64,000 nt of DNA from Stenogyne calaminthoides (taxonomy: Eukaryota; Streptophyta; Magnoliopsida; Lamiales; Lamiaceae), in contig JBBCBC010000016.1 in the NCBI GenBank assembly GCA_037126765.1, positions 15,550,728 through 15,614,727 of the forward strand. The letters run 5' to 3'. Each line of letters begins with the position of its first letter. The stretch's first letter is position 1. The position numbers were made by a program, and so were the translations under genes. Below, in pieces: positions 9,596-21,262 of this stretch. The notes beneath the pieces were generated by a model, which searched no databases, had not been told where the DNA came from, and was given only the letters and a program-made list of their open reading frames with translations.

Positions 9596-11464
9596 TTAAG
9601 TTAGTGCAGTATCCATATGATATTGCTCTTTGCTTATACTTCGCACTTCCCCTGCCAACTGATCATGCTCATCCTCTAGCCTTCTCATGTAATTCTTAGC
9701 CATTGAGAACTCATCTGAAAGAGGTGCGAACTGATTTGAGAAGACATCATGCATCATCTCTGTCATCTTGGTCATGAGCATAGAGCCCATTTCCTCAACA
9801 ACTGTTTTGATCATCAGATCATTCTTCTCAACCAACTTGGCTTCAAGATAGGCAGTTCTTTCTTGATACATCTGCTTCATCTCTGCATTGAGCTCAGTTT
9901 TGACTATATCAATTTTTCCTTCCAAGGTAGTCATTTTATCTGCAAGAGTTGTTTGTAGTTGCAGCATGTCTGAAGATGAACTCAGATTTTCCAGCTTTTG
10001 AGATTGGCTTGCCAAGGTTTCTTCAATTTGAGTCACTTTTTCCACCATTGGCACCACCTTTTCCAATTTATCCAGGATAGGACTGAAATCAATTTCTGGA
10101 GGCAAAACAATTTTCTCCAACTGAGCTGGTTGCTCCAACTGAGCCTCAGTCTGCATATCATACATAACAGATTTAAAGATAGGAACTTCAGTAGCTTTGG
10201 CATAATGTATAATAGTGCCAAAAGATACCTGAAGAGTGCTAACTTCAGTCTGAGGATGTGTGATATCAGTTTGTGCTGCATCAGTGTCCTTCTCCATCTG
10301 ACTTTCAGTCTCCTTTTCTTTCTCAATATCTGTCTGAGTTTCCTTCTCACCCTCAGATTGTTTTTCAGCATCATCTTGTTTATCACCCTCTTTATCTTGA
10401 TCCTCATCTCCTTCTGGATTCATAGAACTGGAGGCATCAACATCAGCTTTCCTTTTCTCAGCCACCTTTCTCTTTACTAGCTCATCAAAGTCAGCAATTT
10501 TCATTCTGAGCTTGGTCTTCCTGAACCCAGAGAACTCTGTCAAAACAGCAGTCTCAGCATTCCACCAATCTTCTCCTCTGAAGGAGGCTATATTCAGCAT
10601 CTCCGGAAGAGTCTGATTCAGGATGTAGACCGTGGTTCTGAGTCGGAAGAAAAGATCCTGAAGGTCAGGATATGCGCTCAGCTCAGGGTACCTATCAAGA
10701 ATGAATCGTTCCCCCTTGCTGCGCCACTCAGTTTCTTCGGCCTCTCCCTTCCTCAATTTTGGGCTTTCAGGAGCAGTTGGCTCGGATTGTACAAGTTCTA
10801 GTGCTGATGGATCGAGAAATGGTTCATTCAGAAGTGCATCCAAGTTCAGCAATTCCTGAGGTTCAGACTGATCTGAAGTCTGAACAGGTCTCTCTTCAGT
10901 AGGAATCTGAGGTCCCTTGAAGATTTCCTGAGAAATTTTATCTGAGCTCAGAGAAGTTTCGAGTACCTCAGAGAAAACTTGTTCCTCAGTTTCTTGCTCT
11001 TGTACATTTGTCACAACCTGAGCAAGAACCTGAAGTGGAGATTTCAACCCTTGCTGGCCTTCAGGTTGAGTTTCTTCAGTGTCACTGGCCTCCTTCTCAG
11101 CAATAGATTGAAGCCTTCTGCGCTTCTGAGGAGCCAGTGCTTTCCTTTTCAGTTTCTCTCCTTTCTCTCTTTTAACTTGCATCAGGGTTTTCCCCCTGGC
11201 TTGTCTGGCTTCTTCAGCAGTTTCTTCTTCAGCAGTCTCCTCCTGAGACTCAGAGTTTTTCTCTTTCTTTCTTCTCAAAGTCTTCTTTGTTGGTGGTTTA
11301 AACATGATTTTTGACTTTGGAAAGGAAGTGGATTTGGCAAAGATGTCCTCCTCTTCTCTGCACATTTCCAAGATAAATGCAATCTTGGTTGCGTGTAGAA
11401 TCTTTCCTTTGACAACTACAGAACCATTCACCTTCTGAATTTGTTTTGCTTGATCACTCACCAC
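9596..11464 (-). CDS. Third ORF of the SIRE-like element, large coiled-coil protein (central part)
   Basis: A 622-codon open frame, the longest in the window, in the position where SIRE-type elements carry an env-like ORF. The N-terminal third is basic then acidic (KKTLRRKKEKNSESQ, EETAEEETAEEA). Around residues 230-330 there is an ordered stretch (RFILDRYPELSAYPDLQDLF). Residues about 340-400 are a low-complexity acidic/Gln linker. The last ~160 residues form a predicted coiled coil (LEKVVPMVEKVTQIEETLA onward, heptad-like, Met/Leu/Glu-rich). I see no signal peptide or membrane helix, so 'env-like' is positional only. The listed start is a GTG; the true start is probably the ATG at 12012, joined through one frameshift near 11480. 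Function unknown. Confidence 0.7.
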   Translation of the reverse strand: MVSDQAKQIQKVNGSVVVKGKILHATKIAFILEMCREEEDIFAKSTSFPKSKIMFKPPTKKTLRRKKEKNSESQEETAEEETAEEARQARGKTLMQVKREKGEKLKRKALAPQKRRRLQSIAEKEASDTEETQPEGQQGLKSPLQVLAQVVTNVQEQETEEQVFSEVLETSLSSDKISQEIFKGPQIPTEERPVQTSDQSEPQELLNLDALLNEPFLDPSALELVQSEPTAPESPKLRKGEAEETEWRSKGERFILDRYPELSAYPDLQDLFFRLRTTVYILNQTLPEMLNIASFRGEDWWNAETAVLTEFSGFRKTKLRMKIADFDELVKRKVAEKRKADVDASSSMNPEGDEDQDKEGDKQDDAEKQSEGEKETQTDIEKEKETESQMEKDTDAAQTDITHPQTEVSTLQVSFGTIIHYAKATEVPIFKSVMYDMQTEAQLEQPAQLEKIVLPPEIDFSPILDKLEKVVPMVEKVTQIEETLASQSQKLENLSSSSDMLQLQTTLADKMTTLEGKIDIVKTELNAEMKQMYQERTAYLEAKLVEKNDLMIKTVVEEMGSMLMTKMTEMMHDVFSNQFAPLSDEFSMAKNYMRRLEDEHDQLAGEVRSISKEQYHMDTALT

Positions 11465-11469
11465 CTTGA

Positions 11470-12012
11470 TTAATGGTGTAACCAGTTGAATGCCATGGAA
11501 GGTGAATCTTCAATCGCCGCCATTAGCCTTAACTTAGGCGTGCTTATCTGTTCTAAGCTACCAGATCTACTCATGATGCATTTGCTTACAATGTCCAACA
11601 ATACTGGATGCTCAGTAATTTTATCCAGATATTCTTGTTCCCTACCCATCATGTATACCGTAGGGTCTTCACCTTTATCACTTAACTCATATATGGCATT
11701 AAGATTCTTAGGAATAATATATAATTCCCTAACAAAATCCACATATTTCGAACTATGCTCCAAATGCGAGACTGTAATCTGAGATTCTATGCAATTCTCA
11801 TCATCTAACTTCAAATTAGAGATAAACTCAATTACCTCTTTTGCATATTCGGCCTCTGGTTGATTCGCGACCAGGCAAGTAAGCTTTGCCAAATGAATCA
11901 TATGCAACGTCTCCTCCTCGTGAGTTGCATTGGACGAGCTTTTGAGAGAGATGACATATTTGTACCAAGGTTTATTGGAAATGGCGAGCTTGCCGTATAC
12001 AGAAAGTGTCAT
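11470..12012 (-). CDS. Third ORF of the SIRE-like element, N-terminal part
   Basis: 180 codons from an ATG at 12012 (MTLSVYGKLAISNKPWYKYV) to a TAA at 11470-11472. The frame of the next ORF opens into this region, so one small indel near 11475-11485 most likely separates two parts of one protein. The sequence is non-repetitive with a globular composition (EYAKEVIEFISNLKLDDENC, YVDFVRELYIIPKNLNAIYE), unlike the low-complexity middle part. I do not recognise the family. It is 660 bases downstream of the RNase H region, so expression would need a spliced or subgenomic RNA; I could not confirm splice sites. Confidence 0.65.
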   Translation of the reverse strand: MTLSVYGKLAISNKPWYKYVISLKSSSNATHEEETLHMIHLAKLTCLVANQPEAEYAKEVIEFISNLKLDDENCIESQITVSHLEHSSKYVDFVRELYIIPKNLNAIYELSDKGEDPTVYMMGREQEYLDKITEHPVLLDIVSKCIMSRSGSLEQISTPKLRLMAAIEDSPSMAFNWLHH

Positions 12013-12673
12013 TTTTGGAGAATTTCTGGTGAAGGGTTTTGAGATAGATGAAAATTTCTGGGCAATCGAGTGTTTTTGAAGCAGAGTGTTTGAAGATGAA
12101 GGCTTTTTGGAATCGGGCTTTTAAAGAAATTTTTCAATGGATATAGGATTTTGATTTATGGAAAATCGCGTAGATGAAGAAATCGACGATTGAGATTAAA
12201 AACCGACTAAAAATGGGTAAATTAAAGGACGATTTAGCAAATACTAAGCCGCCAATTTATCCCTATTGGTGATTAATGAACAGTGCATTTAATTAATGTT
12301 CCTGCAGACCATTGACTTTCCTTGTGGATTTCAAAGGTCCCGCCCAATTTATTTCTTCAGGTGTTTTGTCATTTATTGCCAATGATTACTGAGATTCAGT
12401 TAGACAACAAATGTGTTGCATGAGTCAATACTTCTTTAGACTAATTTTCTCCATCAGTCTTACTGAGTTTTGACCTTGATAAAATGTCAGTATAATACTG
12501 AGTACTGATCTTCAGGATAACTGAGTTTCCCAAGACTCAGTGTTCAGTACTTTCAATTTTATCCTGAGTTTTTCAGAAAAAACCTGAGAAAACTTCATGC
12601 ATCTGAAAACCTTCAATTTTTCAGATTTGCTTTATTCACCTGGATCCAACATACCTAATTCAACTGATAGTTC
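12013..12673 (-). other. Spacer between pol and the third ORF
   Basis: About 660 bases without a convincing reading frame on either strand. It has several cagt/actgag tracts resembling the LTR. In a spliced env-like transcript this is where the leader and acceptor would lie, but nothing diagnostic is visible. Confidence 0.5.
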
Positions 12674-13260
12674 CTAAAATCTTGATTCAGCAAAAGGTTT
12701 AGTCAAGATATCAACTCTCTGTTTATTAGTATGAATTTTCTCCATTCTGATGTCTTTCTTCTCAACATGATCCCTAATGAAGTGATGTCTGATATCAACA
12801 TGCTTACATCTGGTGTGCAATACAGGATTTTGTGTAATAGCAATTGCACTATTATTATCACAAAATATAGGTACTTCATTGGCTATAATCTTATAATCCT
12901 CAATTGTTGTCAGGAGCGAAAGAATGCGGCACAACTTTCCTGCGCACCATGTATTCAACCCGGTAAATCTTGGTTGCTCTTTGAGGGTTTGTTCCTTTGA
13001 AAACCATGATATCGGTTTACTTCCAAGAAATTGACAAGTTCTGGGTAGACTTCCTGTCAATTCTACATCCTCCATAATCGACATCCCGAATAACAAGTTA
13101 ATTCAAGGTTATCATCAGCTAGATACCATAATCCTCTATTCACAGTGCCTTTAAGATATTTCAGAATCTTTTTGGCAGCCTCCATGTGACTAGCCTTAGG
13201 ATTAGCTTGGTATCTTGCACATATCCCAATAGCAAATGTAATATCGGGCCTACTTGTCAT
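12674..13260 (-). pseudogene. RNase H and RT thumb region of the SIRE-like element
   Basis: Two overlapping minus-strand frames. 13260-13063 has MTSRPDITFAIGICARYQAN and KKILKYLKGTVNRGLWY, the RT-RNase H connection found in copia pol. 13096-12674 has PIFCDNNSAIAITQNP, HTRCKHVDIRHHFIRDHVEK and DILTKPFAESRF, the end of copia RNase H. The block containing the first RNase H Asp is shifted and altered around 13060-13100 (SGCRLWRM where a DAD(F/Y) motif is expected). The changes include TCAG->TCG-type differences discussed in the findings. Confidence 0.8.
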
Positions 13261-14075
13261 GAGATATAGCGATGATCCAATGATCCCTCTATAATCGGTG
13301 AGATTTCTTGATTTGCCTTCGAGATCGATCCATCTTGTAGTTAGTATTCATAGGAATTCTAATCGCATTGCAATCAGACACACCATACTTTGCAATCGGA
13401 TCTACGGTGTATTTTGCTTGATTGATGAAAATTCCTTCCTTAGTTTGTTTCACCAAGTCCAAGAAAGAAATTCATCTCCCCATCATTGACATCTCAAACT
13501 TTCCTTTCATCGAGGTAGAAAACTTTTCACACAAATTGATTTTGGAGATCCAAATATGATGTCATCTACATAAAAATGAACAAGTAAGATGTCTTTCCCA
13601 TCTTCTATCCCGAACAGAGTCCTATCAATGAGCCTTTGATAAAACCATGGTCAATGAAACCGAAAAAGGTATCATACCATGCTCGGGTGCTTGCTTAAGA
13701 CCATACAAGGCTTTCCCGAGCACGTAAACTTGGTCATTATGTGCAAATCGAGAGGTTATTCCACATAAACCTCTTCCTTAAGCAAACCATTCAGAAATGC
13801 ACTTTTCACATCCATCCGATGACTGTGAATTTCATGTGGGCAACATATGCAAGAAACAATCTGATGGCTTCTAGTCTTGCAACATGTGCAAAGGTTTCAT
13901 CATAATCCAAGCCTTCTTCTTGGGAATAACCTTGTGCAACTAGCCTTGCCTTGTTTCTCACAATGTTGTTGTTTTCATCTCTCTTATTCTTGAACACCCA
14001 CTTAGTTCCAATCACATTGTGCCTCTTAGGTCTATCCACTAGCTCCCAAACTTCATTCCTTGAGAACCCATTCAA
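13261..14075 (-). pseudogene. Reverse transcriptase of the SIRE-like element
   Basis: 14075-13806 reads RNEVWELVDRPKRHNVIGTK, RNKARLVAQGYSQEEGLDYD and ARLEAIRLFLAYVAH, the copia RT N-terminal half with SIRE-like wording. A one-base shift near 13810 moves to the frame with MDVKSAFLNGLLKEEVYVE. The active-site YVDD is encoded at 13572-13561 within HFYVDDIIFGSP. Further shifts occur between 13700 and 13300. The order of all RT motifs is intact, so the damage is small indels only. Confidence 0.8.
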
Positions 14076-14322
14076 ATTTCTTCTTACATAGCGAAGAATC
14101 CAAAATGAATCTTGTAGAGCTTCTTCAATCTCGATGGGGTTCTTTTTTCGGATAGGAAGCGAAACAAAGCACTTTCTCCATGGAACCTTCTTGTGTTTGA
14201 CACCATCGATAGATCACCCATAATCGACTTTTTTAGGATGACTATCCAACCATTTTCTCTGGATGTTCCCCTTCAAGAGTATCCTCAACATCGAAATGTT
14301 AGGTTCGGGTAGTTCATTAAAT

Positions 14323-15345
14323 TTAAGGGAACAATGCGAAAAGAAAGAGAATCATCTTCCTCGGGGAAATTCCATTCAGAACATTGTCAGAGACATTTGT
14401 TCCCCATTGGTTGATAGATTCAGAGTTTGCCTCAGCTATGACCACATCTTCATCGGCATTACATACCTGAGTCTGAACTGGTGTATGTTTAGATTGGTCA
14501 GCTTTAGTGTGTTGGCTTTCCTTCAGTGGAGAATTTCCATCCTGAGTCTCACCATCCTGAGTTTTTCCATCCTGAACTTCTTTGTCTGAGTCTGATTCAC
14601 TCCATTCATAGAAAGTGACTGACTTCTTCTTTTTATGTTCAGAGGATGTTTTATCATTCTTTTTCAGGCTAAGTCTGGTGATTCTCTTGATCAGTTCTCC
14701 TGAGTCATGTTCCTGTTTCTTCTGAACACAAGTAGATTCATCAAAAACAACATGAGGTGTTTCTTCCACAATAAGAGTCCTACAGTTGTAAACTCTGAAG
14801 GCTTTACTGACTTCAGAATATCCTAAGAATATCCCTTCATCAGCTTTGCTATCAAAAGTTTTCAACTGATCTTTACCATTATTGTGTATGAAACACTTGC
14901 AACCAAACACACGAAAGAAAGAAACAAGAGGCTTCCTTTCATTCCATAGCTCATATGGAGTTTTTCCTTGGTTCTTGGTCAGCATGGATCTATTCTGAGA
15001 GTAGCATGCAGTGTTGATAACCATTTCAAAATCCCTTAGTAATATCGACCAAAGAATCATTGTCCTTGCAGCTTCTTTCAGACTCATATTTCTTCTTTCA
15101 GCAACACCATTCTGTTGTGGGGTCCTTGTAGCTGATGTTTCATGAGCTATTACATTTGCTGCACAATAATCAGATATGATATGATTCATAGACTCAGTTC
15201 CTTTGTCTGATCTGATTTTGACCACACTCAGATTCTTTTTCAAGATCCTTTTTTTCAAAGAGTTCAGGCGATTTTGTTTGAGTCTCTTTTTCTTCTTGAG
15301 TAAGAATATGACCCATGTGTATCTAGAGTAGTCATCAACTACCAC
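14323..15345 (-). pseudogene. Integrase core and C-terminal region of the SIRE-like element
   Basis: 340 codons. The catalytic triad is visible: Asp in VVDDYSRY (residue 4 or 5), Asp47 in KIRSDKGTES and Glu83 in PQQNGVAERRN, with 35 residues between the last two as in D,D-35-E integrases. Downstream are GKTPYELWNERKP, FRVFGCKCFIHNN and DEGIFLGYSEVSKAFRVYN, then an acidic linker (QDGKTQDGETQDGNS) leading toward RT. It is in frame with the protease/zinc region, separated by a TAA at 15352-15354. The stop truncates an otherwise continuous pol frame. Confidence 0.85.
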
Positions 15346-15351
15346 AAGTGT

Positions 15352-16062
15352 TTATTTTTTGCCATTAGTGCTCACAGGTGTTACTGGACCAAAGAGATCC
15401 ATATGTAACAGTTGTAGTATTCTATCAGTAGAAACATCTACTTTTTTTTTTAAATATGCTCTGATTTGTTTTCCTTTCTGACAAGCATCACATACATGAT
15501 ATTTACTGAACACTTCATTGGGTAACCCCCTTACAAGTGTTAATCTTGCAAGTTTGTTCAGGGTTTTGAAGTTTAAGTGATTCATTCTTTTGTGCCACAA
15601 CCAACTGGTATCACTGGAACTATTTGCAACCAAACATATATCTTTAGGAGTTGAACTCCAATCAGCAAGATACACATTTCCTTTTCTAGTACCAGTTAGT
15701 AAAATTCTCTGTGAAGTATTGTCTTTTACATAACATAAGTTCTTTGAGAACTCAACACTGAATCCTTTGTCACAGAATTGACTGATAGAAAGCAAGTTAT
15801 GCTTTAGACCAGACACATATGAAACACCATGGATATGAACAGAGTCAACTTCAAGAGTTCCATATCCTTCAGTTTGTCCTTTGGAATTGTCTCCAAATGT
15901 GATCTGAGGGCCTTTTTGCTCAACATAGTCAGTGATTAGTTGCTTATATCCTGTCATATATCTTGAACATCCACTGTCCAGATACCATACAATAGGAGCC
16001 AATTCATTTCCACTCATCAGTGCTATGTTATTTTCATTCAGCTCAGTGTCCTTTTCCTTCAC
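15352..16062 (-). pseudogene. Protease and integrase zinc-binding domain of the SIRE-like element
   Basis: 236 codons. The aspartic protease signature WYLDSGCSRYMTG lies near residue 32 (DSG codons about 15970-15978), followed by FGDNSKGQTEGYGTL and LKHNLLSISQFCDKGF, conserved in copia proteases. The gag-pre-integrase zinc site follows: LWHKRMNHLNFKTLNKLARL, then HVCDACQKGKQ, giving an HHCC arrangement. The last residues (MDLFGPVTPVSTNGKK) are the linker into the integrase core, cut by the TAA. Confidence 0.88.
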
Positions 16063-16074
16063 CTGAAAAATAGA

Positions 16075-17053
16075 TCAGTTCTTAGGTACCCATTTGGTGT
16101 AGGGTCCTACCAGGTTAGCTGTACCTTTTGGAACCCAAATCTGCCTAACAACTCTAATTACTTTAGAGTGGCTGATTTGTCTCCCATAAATATCTACATA
16201 CATATTCACCACCCTAGGAGCCTTGGCAGTATCCTGTGCATGAGTGTCAGCCTTAGCATGAACATGAGCCTTAGAGTTCTTCTTGGGCCTTTTGTTCAAG
16301 TGCCTTAGCTTTTGTGCAGCTGGTCTCTGTCTCTGCTGACTTGGGTTCAAGAAACCTTTACCTTTAGGCAAGTGGGGTTTAGGTTGCCTGTACTGAAATT
16401 GGGGTCTTTCAGTAATCTGAGGACTTGGTCTTTTCAGTTGAAAATATCTCTGCTGAGTGTTTCTCTTAAAAATTCCTCCGATGGTTCAAAGGCATCTCTT
16501 TAGGTTGGTATTCTTAGCTTTGAGGCTTTGAAATCTTGGCTTTGAAAATTTTCTAATTGAGTGTTCGGGTTTTTCTAGCTTTTTCCGAGGTCCGGCTTTC
16601 TTCCCTAACCTTCAGTTTTTCTGAAACTATAGGTCCTTTACCCTTGTCTAAAACTCGCGCTTCTTGATGAAGAAGATTAGATGCCATTGGTTTAATAAAG
16701 ACAGATCTTGGTGCTACTAGAAGCGAAGATTCAAGACCTTGTGAGGTTCCCCTGGAATGTATCCCAATCCAAATTTTTATAGTTCTTGTCTTTGATAACT
16801 CTCAATTTCATCTATTACTTTAGATGCGAGAATTCAATAGAGCTAACTTTCTCTGCAAGACTATCCTAACATTTCTTTAGAGTTTCATGCTTCTCAAAGA
16901 GGCCATTGAACTTCGATTATGATAAAATTTGAATCTCTTTAGTGGATTTCTCTAATTTTCCATTCAGGGATCTCTATCACCTTCTCTTTTTTTCGAGAGT
17001 TGTACTTTCGAACATCCAGTTCATCGATAGTTCCCATCAATTGAGAAGTGATC
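16075..17053 (-). pseudogene. Gag-protease linker of the SIRE-like element
   Basis: Only 16371-16075 stays open (98 codons): basic, with HLNKRPKKNSKAHVHAKADT and ending KGTANLVGPYTKWVPKN, wording seen upstream of the protease in SIRE-like polyproteins. From 16372 to 17053 the frame changes repeatedly. This stretch is dense in tcg where related sequence has tcag, so part of the breakage may be base-calling error. Confidence 0.6.
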
Positions 17054-18476
17054 TCAAAGATTTTTAGAATCTTTCCACTTGATTCTCGTGATCGATTCCT
17101 TGTTACGCTCTTGAGTTTCAATGGCGCGTTCTTGTAACACGTAATAGTCCTTCATAAGATTCTCAAACGAATCCATCAGGTCAAAGTTACCGTTTACAGT
17201 TGAACTTGAGAACTCATGTGCTTGTGTAGGAGCAACAACAGAGATAGAAGAATTTACCTTCTCCACAGCCATAAGACAGACATCATCATCATCATCGTGC
17301 GAGAAAATTTCATCTGAGGAACTGGAACCTTCTTCAGAATGTTCTTCCTCTTCTGCAATCATAACTTTCTTCTTTGGAGATCTTCCCATCTCTCTTGGCT
17401 TGTCTTTCCTTTCTTTCTTTAGCACTCAGCTCAAGACAGTCATATTGAAAGTGACCTTTCTTCTGACAATTGTAACATCTGTTGGTATCATCATCCTGAT
17501 CACTTTCCTCCTTGGTTTTGGAGTTCTTCTTCTTGGATGAGGATCCTTGACTTTTCCGGTCCTTTCTTTTCTCGATGTATCTCATCCTCGACCACGAGTC
17601 TCTCTTGTACTGTGATTCTGTAATATTTCTTATATTTCCCATATCTGCTATTGAGTCTTTCAAACCTCCTTGCCATCAGTACTAGCTTATCCTCCTGCTC
17701 ATCCTGATTTTTGGCAAGTGAGTTCTCAGACTCTCTAGACTTACATGATTTTTCTTTGGCTTTGAAAGCCACATTCTTGCTAGATGAAGAATCATCTTTC
17801 TTTGTCAGTTTCTTAGTTTTCTTGTCAATCACAAACTCATAAGCTTTTACGCTTCGAGAAAAAACTTGTTGATATGGCATGGAATCAATATTTTTGGTGT
17901 TTTCAATCACCACAAAGATGTATATCCCATTTCTTAGATAATCCTCTAAGAATTTTTGATTATCACTTCTCTCTGTGGGTATCTTTTCCCAAGAGCACTC
18001 GGATCATTCATGATGCTAGTGAATCTGACCTCAAGTTTGTCAATGGATTCACTATCTTCTATTTCAAAGCTATCAAACTTTTCAATAGCAACATAAAGTT
18101 TGTTTTCCTTAATATGATATGTGCCTTGACACATAACAGCAAGTGTGTCCCATATTTCTTTTGCAGTTTCACAGTGAGAAATCATCCCCATAACACCATC
18201 ATCAATAGTGCTATAAAAAGTATCTTTAGCAATGTAGTCCAGATTGACTAACTTTCTCTCATCAGGAGTAAGTTGATCATCAGATTTTGGAAATTCATCT
18301 CTGGGATCATTCCTCTCAGTATCAGTGATTCTGAGATTCACAACGGTAAATTTGAATGGTCCTTCAGAAACTACTCTCCACATTCTTTCATGTTTTGAAT
18401 ACAGATGAGCATGCATTCTCAATCTCCATAGGTCATAGCTCTCAACAGAGAACATAGAAAGTTTCTTAGAAGGCAT
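17054..18476 (-). pseudogene. Gag of the SIRE-like element
   Basis: Capsid-nucleocapsid protein. I place the start at the ATG at 18476 (MPSKKLSMFSVESYDLWRLR); the frame is open to 18509 only through a TTG. The N-terminal part has YDLWRLRMHAHLYSKHERMW, DYIAKDTFYSTIDDGVMGMI and CETAKEIWDTLAVMCQGTYH, matching the UBN2-type copia gag. A frameshift near 17935 leads to KAYEFVIDKKTKKLTKKDD (17913-17500). The nucleocapsid zinc knuckle CYNCQKKGHFQYDC (CX2CX4HX4C) is at 17436-17477 in a further frame. An acidic tract (EEEEHSEEGSSSSDE, HDDDDD) follows at 17425-17054. At least two frameshifts are needed to read it through. Confidence 0.82.
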
Positions 18477-18586
18477 GATGACTGAGCCTTGTAAGATATC
18501 AGCAAACAAATCTATTCAGTAGACCACCAAAGTCTTTCAGCAGAATATACTATGGCTACCAAAGCAAGTGGTCAAAATGAACCACT

Positions 18587-18598
18587 GCTCTGATACCA
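18587..18598 (-). promoter_or_regulatory. Primer binding site of the SIRE-like element
   Basis: Minus strand reads TGGTATCAGAGC, the usual plant sequence complementary to the 3' end of initiator tRNA-Met. It begins two bases inside the 5' LTR boundary at 18601. Confidence 0.93.
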
Positions 18599-19437
18599 CT
18601 TGTTGGTCCCGGTGCTAACGAGTCTCACACGTGTATGGGGGGAGGGGGGAATACACGTGTTCAGTGATTTTAAAACTTTTCTTTCACATCGAGGTCGATG
18701 GGTCGTTATCCTGATGATTTTGCCCTGAGAAGCGCAGATTGCCCTGAGTCAAAGTCTACTGAGACAATGATCCTGAGCTGCTTTCAGAAGTTTCAGATTA
18801 GCCCAACTGAGCCTGAGTCTATCAGAGATCCTGAGGCGGATCGAGATAATCCTCTTCTTGAGAGAGTTAGTTCGGTTTGGTAACTATCTGTTCTAGCTAC
18901 TCAAGTGTGCGGAATGGTTGGCCCTAAGTTTATACTCATTTTAGCTTTGCTGAAAATCTTCCCTTCAATAAAACAATGATTAAGGCTGTGATCAATTTGA
19001 TGCAAGTTCAGTGGATTGGTTCCAACTGAATATCAGTGAATTATGCTTTCAGTGAAAAACATGTAGAAGATAGTAATGCTGTACAAAAAGCAAAACAACA
19101 CAGCAATTATAGTGGTTCAGAGACTCAAGCTCCTACATCCACTCTCTCTGACCTTCAGAGAAATTCCTTAACCACTTCCTAAAGCTTTCTGTCTAACTCA
19201 CTGTAGCTTACTCACTTTTCTACCTTGAGTTTTCTTGCTGACTCACTGCAGCTTACTAACTCAAACACACAAGTGTTCAGACTACCACAAGTAGCTTACT
19301 AACTTCTTCTCTAGAGTTTTATGGCTAACTCACTGTAGCTTACTAACTCTTTACAACTCCAACTCACCAACAAAACACACACAAACTACCTTAACAAAGG
19401 GTTTGGGTTTTGGGTTGGTTTCCAACTAGGGTGAGAT

Positions 19438-21247
19438 TGTTGGGATTATACTTAAAAGTATGCTTTTTACTTTGTATAATCGAAACTGAATTTTCAGACT
19501 TATTTACTGAAATAAAATTATCACTGATGCTTTAAATATGATTCAATGTTACATATATTTACTGCATAACTGTTCAATAAATTTATACGTGTTACATTGT
19601 AGTTAATTTAGTGATTCCAGATCACAGAAGATTAAATTAACAGTCCCTTGTAACTAAAAGTACGCCATTCACGACCTAGATGGAAATGAACAACCCATCA
19701 CGAAAGGTTGAGGCGTAAGGCTCGATTGGTTTGTCTTGACCAAGAGATTACACTAGTGCATGACCGATCTTATTGAATAGGACCTCTGGGAGGATAAATT
19801 CTTCGAATCCCAACAAGGAAGAATTAGACCTCAGTGGTTCGTTGTTTCTTAACCTTCGTCCCTTAAATAGGATCACGTGGGATTGGTAACTATTGCTTTG
19901 ACTTATCATGGGTAGCGAATCAGAGAGAGATTCAATACTTTTTATCTTGGGCAATATTATTGGTCACATGTGATTGCTAAGATTTAATCTGAAGAATCGT
20001 GTGCAAAATACGCTTGTTTGATTTGCCCCTTGGGAGGTTCATAAGCTTTATCATACCAAATCTTGCAAGTGGAATTTGTTTCCCAGTATGGATAATAATG
20101 TTGAACCGTTCCTTCACCAAGGACAAAAGATATTAATTAACGGAAAGCTATTTCAAAGGCTTGAATTAATTAATGGGCTAGATAATCTTAAACACGGAAA
20201 ATAATGACCGGAGCCATATTTACCGTAATATGGGTTAAGATGGATAGTCTGATATTAATTATGTAGTGGGATTAATTAATATTTATGGGCTTGAATTATA
20301 TTGTGGCTCAATATTAGATATTCAAGGTCCATTAGAAGTCCAATCTTAATTCTCCTAAAGGCCCCCGAGTAGCCCAACAAATAGTCCATTAACCTAAAAG
20401 GTGATTAAAATAAAATAAATATTGTTGCTTAATTTTTTCCCTAATATTTCAAAATTTATGGATAAAAGAGAGAAAAGATTTTCTTTGAATTTTGTTATGG
20501 AATGAAGATATGTATTCTTGGAATACAAGATTATCTCATTAAATTCAAGAAATCTCCCACTTGGTTATCTATATAGAATTTTCGAAAATTTGAAGATAAT
20601 GGGCAAGAAAGATTTTCTTGATTTTCTTGAAAAGATATTATGGAAGATATGTATTTCTTGAAATACAAGAATATCTCATAAATTCAAGAAGATCCAAATC
20701 TTGGAATCTTGCAAGGCATTATTTTCGAAATTCCATAATATTTGAGGAGGTGGGATTTTGTGGAATATTTTAATTATGGGAAAAAGAATATAGGAGATAT
20801 ATTCAAGATTTCTTGGTGACCAAGAAAAGTCTTTTCCCACATTGATTTTCTACAAGAATTTCGACCACTCCCTCTCCTATAAATAGGGGATGATTCTTTC
20901 ATTCTAAACACAATTCCATGTGCTGGAAAAATTAGCAAATCCACAAAGGTGGTGCAACAAAGTTTATTTTTTCCTTTTGTTAATTGTTCGACAAGTTTTC
21001 TTCCACCGGATAGTTGAGCAAGGGCTAAGGGAATACTTGGGAAGTCCTTTTGGTTAGTCCGACCAACCGAATTCACTGCCATCCCGAGATGTACGTTCTC
21101 GTAAACCCGTAGATTCCTCATGCGTAGGTTTTACGTGGCTTTTTATATTCATGATATGTTGTTGCAATTATTATTTGAATTAATATAGGATTAATTCATG
21201 CCAGTAATAATTAATGAATTAAATTTGTATTTAAATATTCCCCAACA
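19438..21247 (+). repeat. 5' LTR of copia-2
   Basis: Begins TGTTGGGATTATAC, has a TATAAATA box at 20878-20885 and ends CCCCAACA. It lacks roughly 28 bases before its end that the 3' LTR keeps (accccgaatagatctg region). Confidence 0.9.
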
Positions 21248-21262
21248 ACTGCATCGAGCCAC
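21248..21262 (+). promoter_or_regulatory. Primer binding site of copia-2 (altered)
   Basis: Reads actgcatcgagcca directly after the LTR. It resembles a tRNA-iMet PBS (TGGTATCAGAGC type) with a g lost and CAG reduced to CG, the same change seen at many other sites here. Confidence 0.6.

Noticed and set aside
9197..12012. Calling the third ORF a true envelope glycoprotein gene
   Set aside because: No signal peptide, transmembrane helix or cleavage site is visible; only its position after pol supports the term env-like.
20774..21121. 115-codon minus-strand frame repeated almost identically at 26678-27025
   Set aside because: Both lie antisense in the two LTRs of copia-2, so the duplication is the LTR pair, not a conserved gene.
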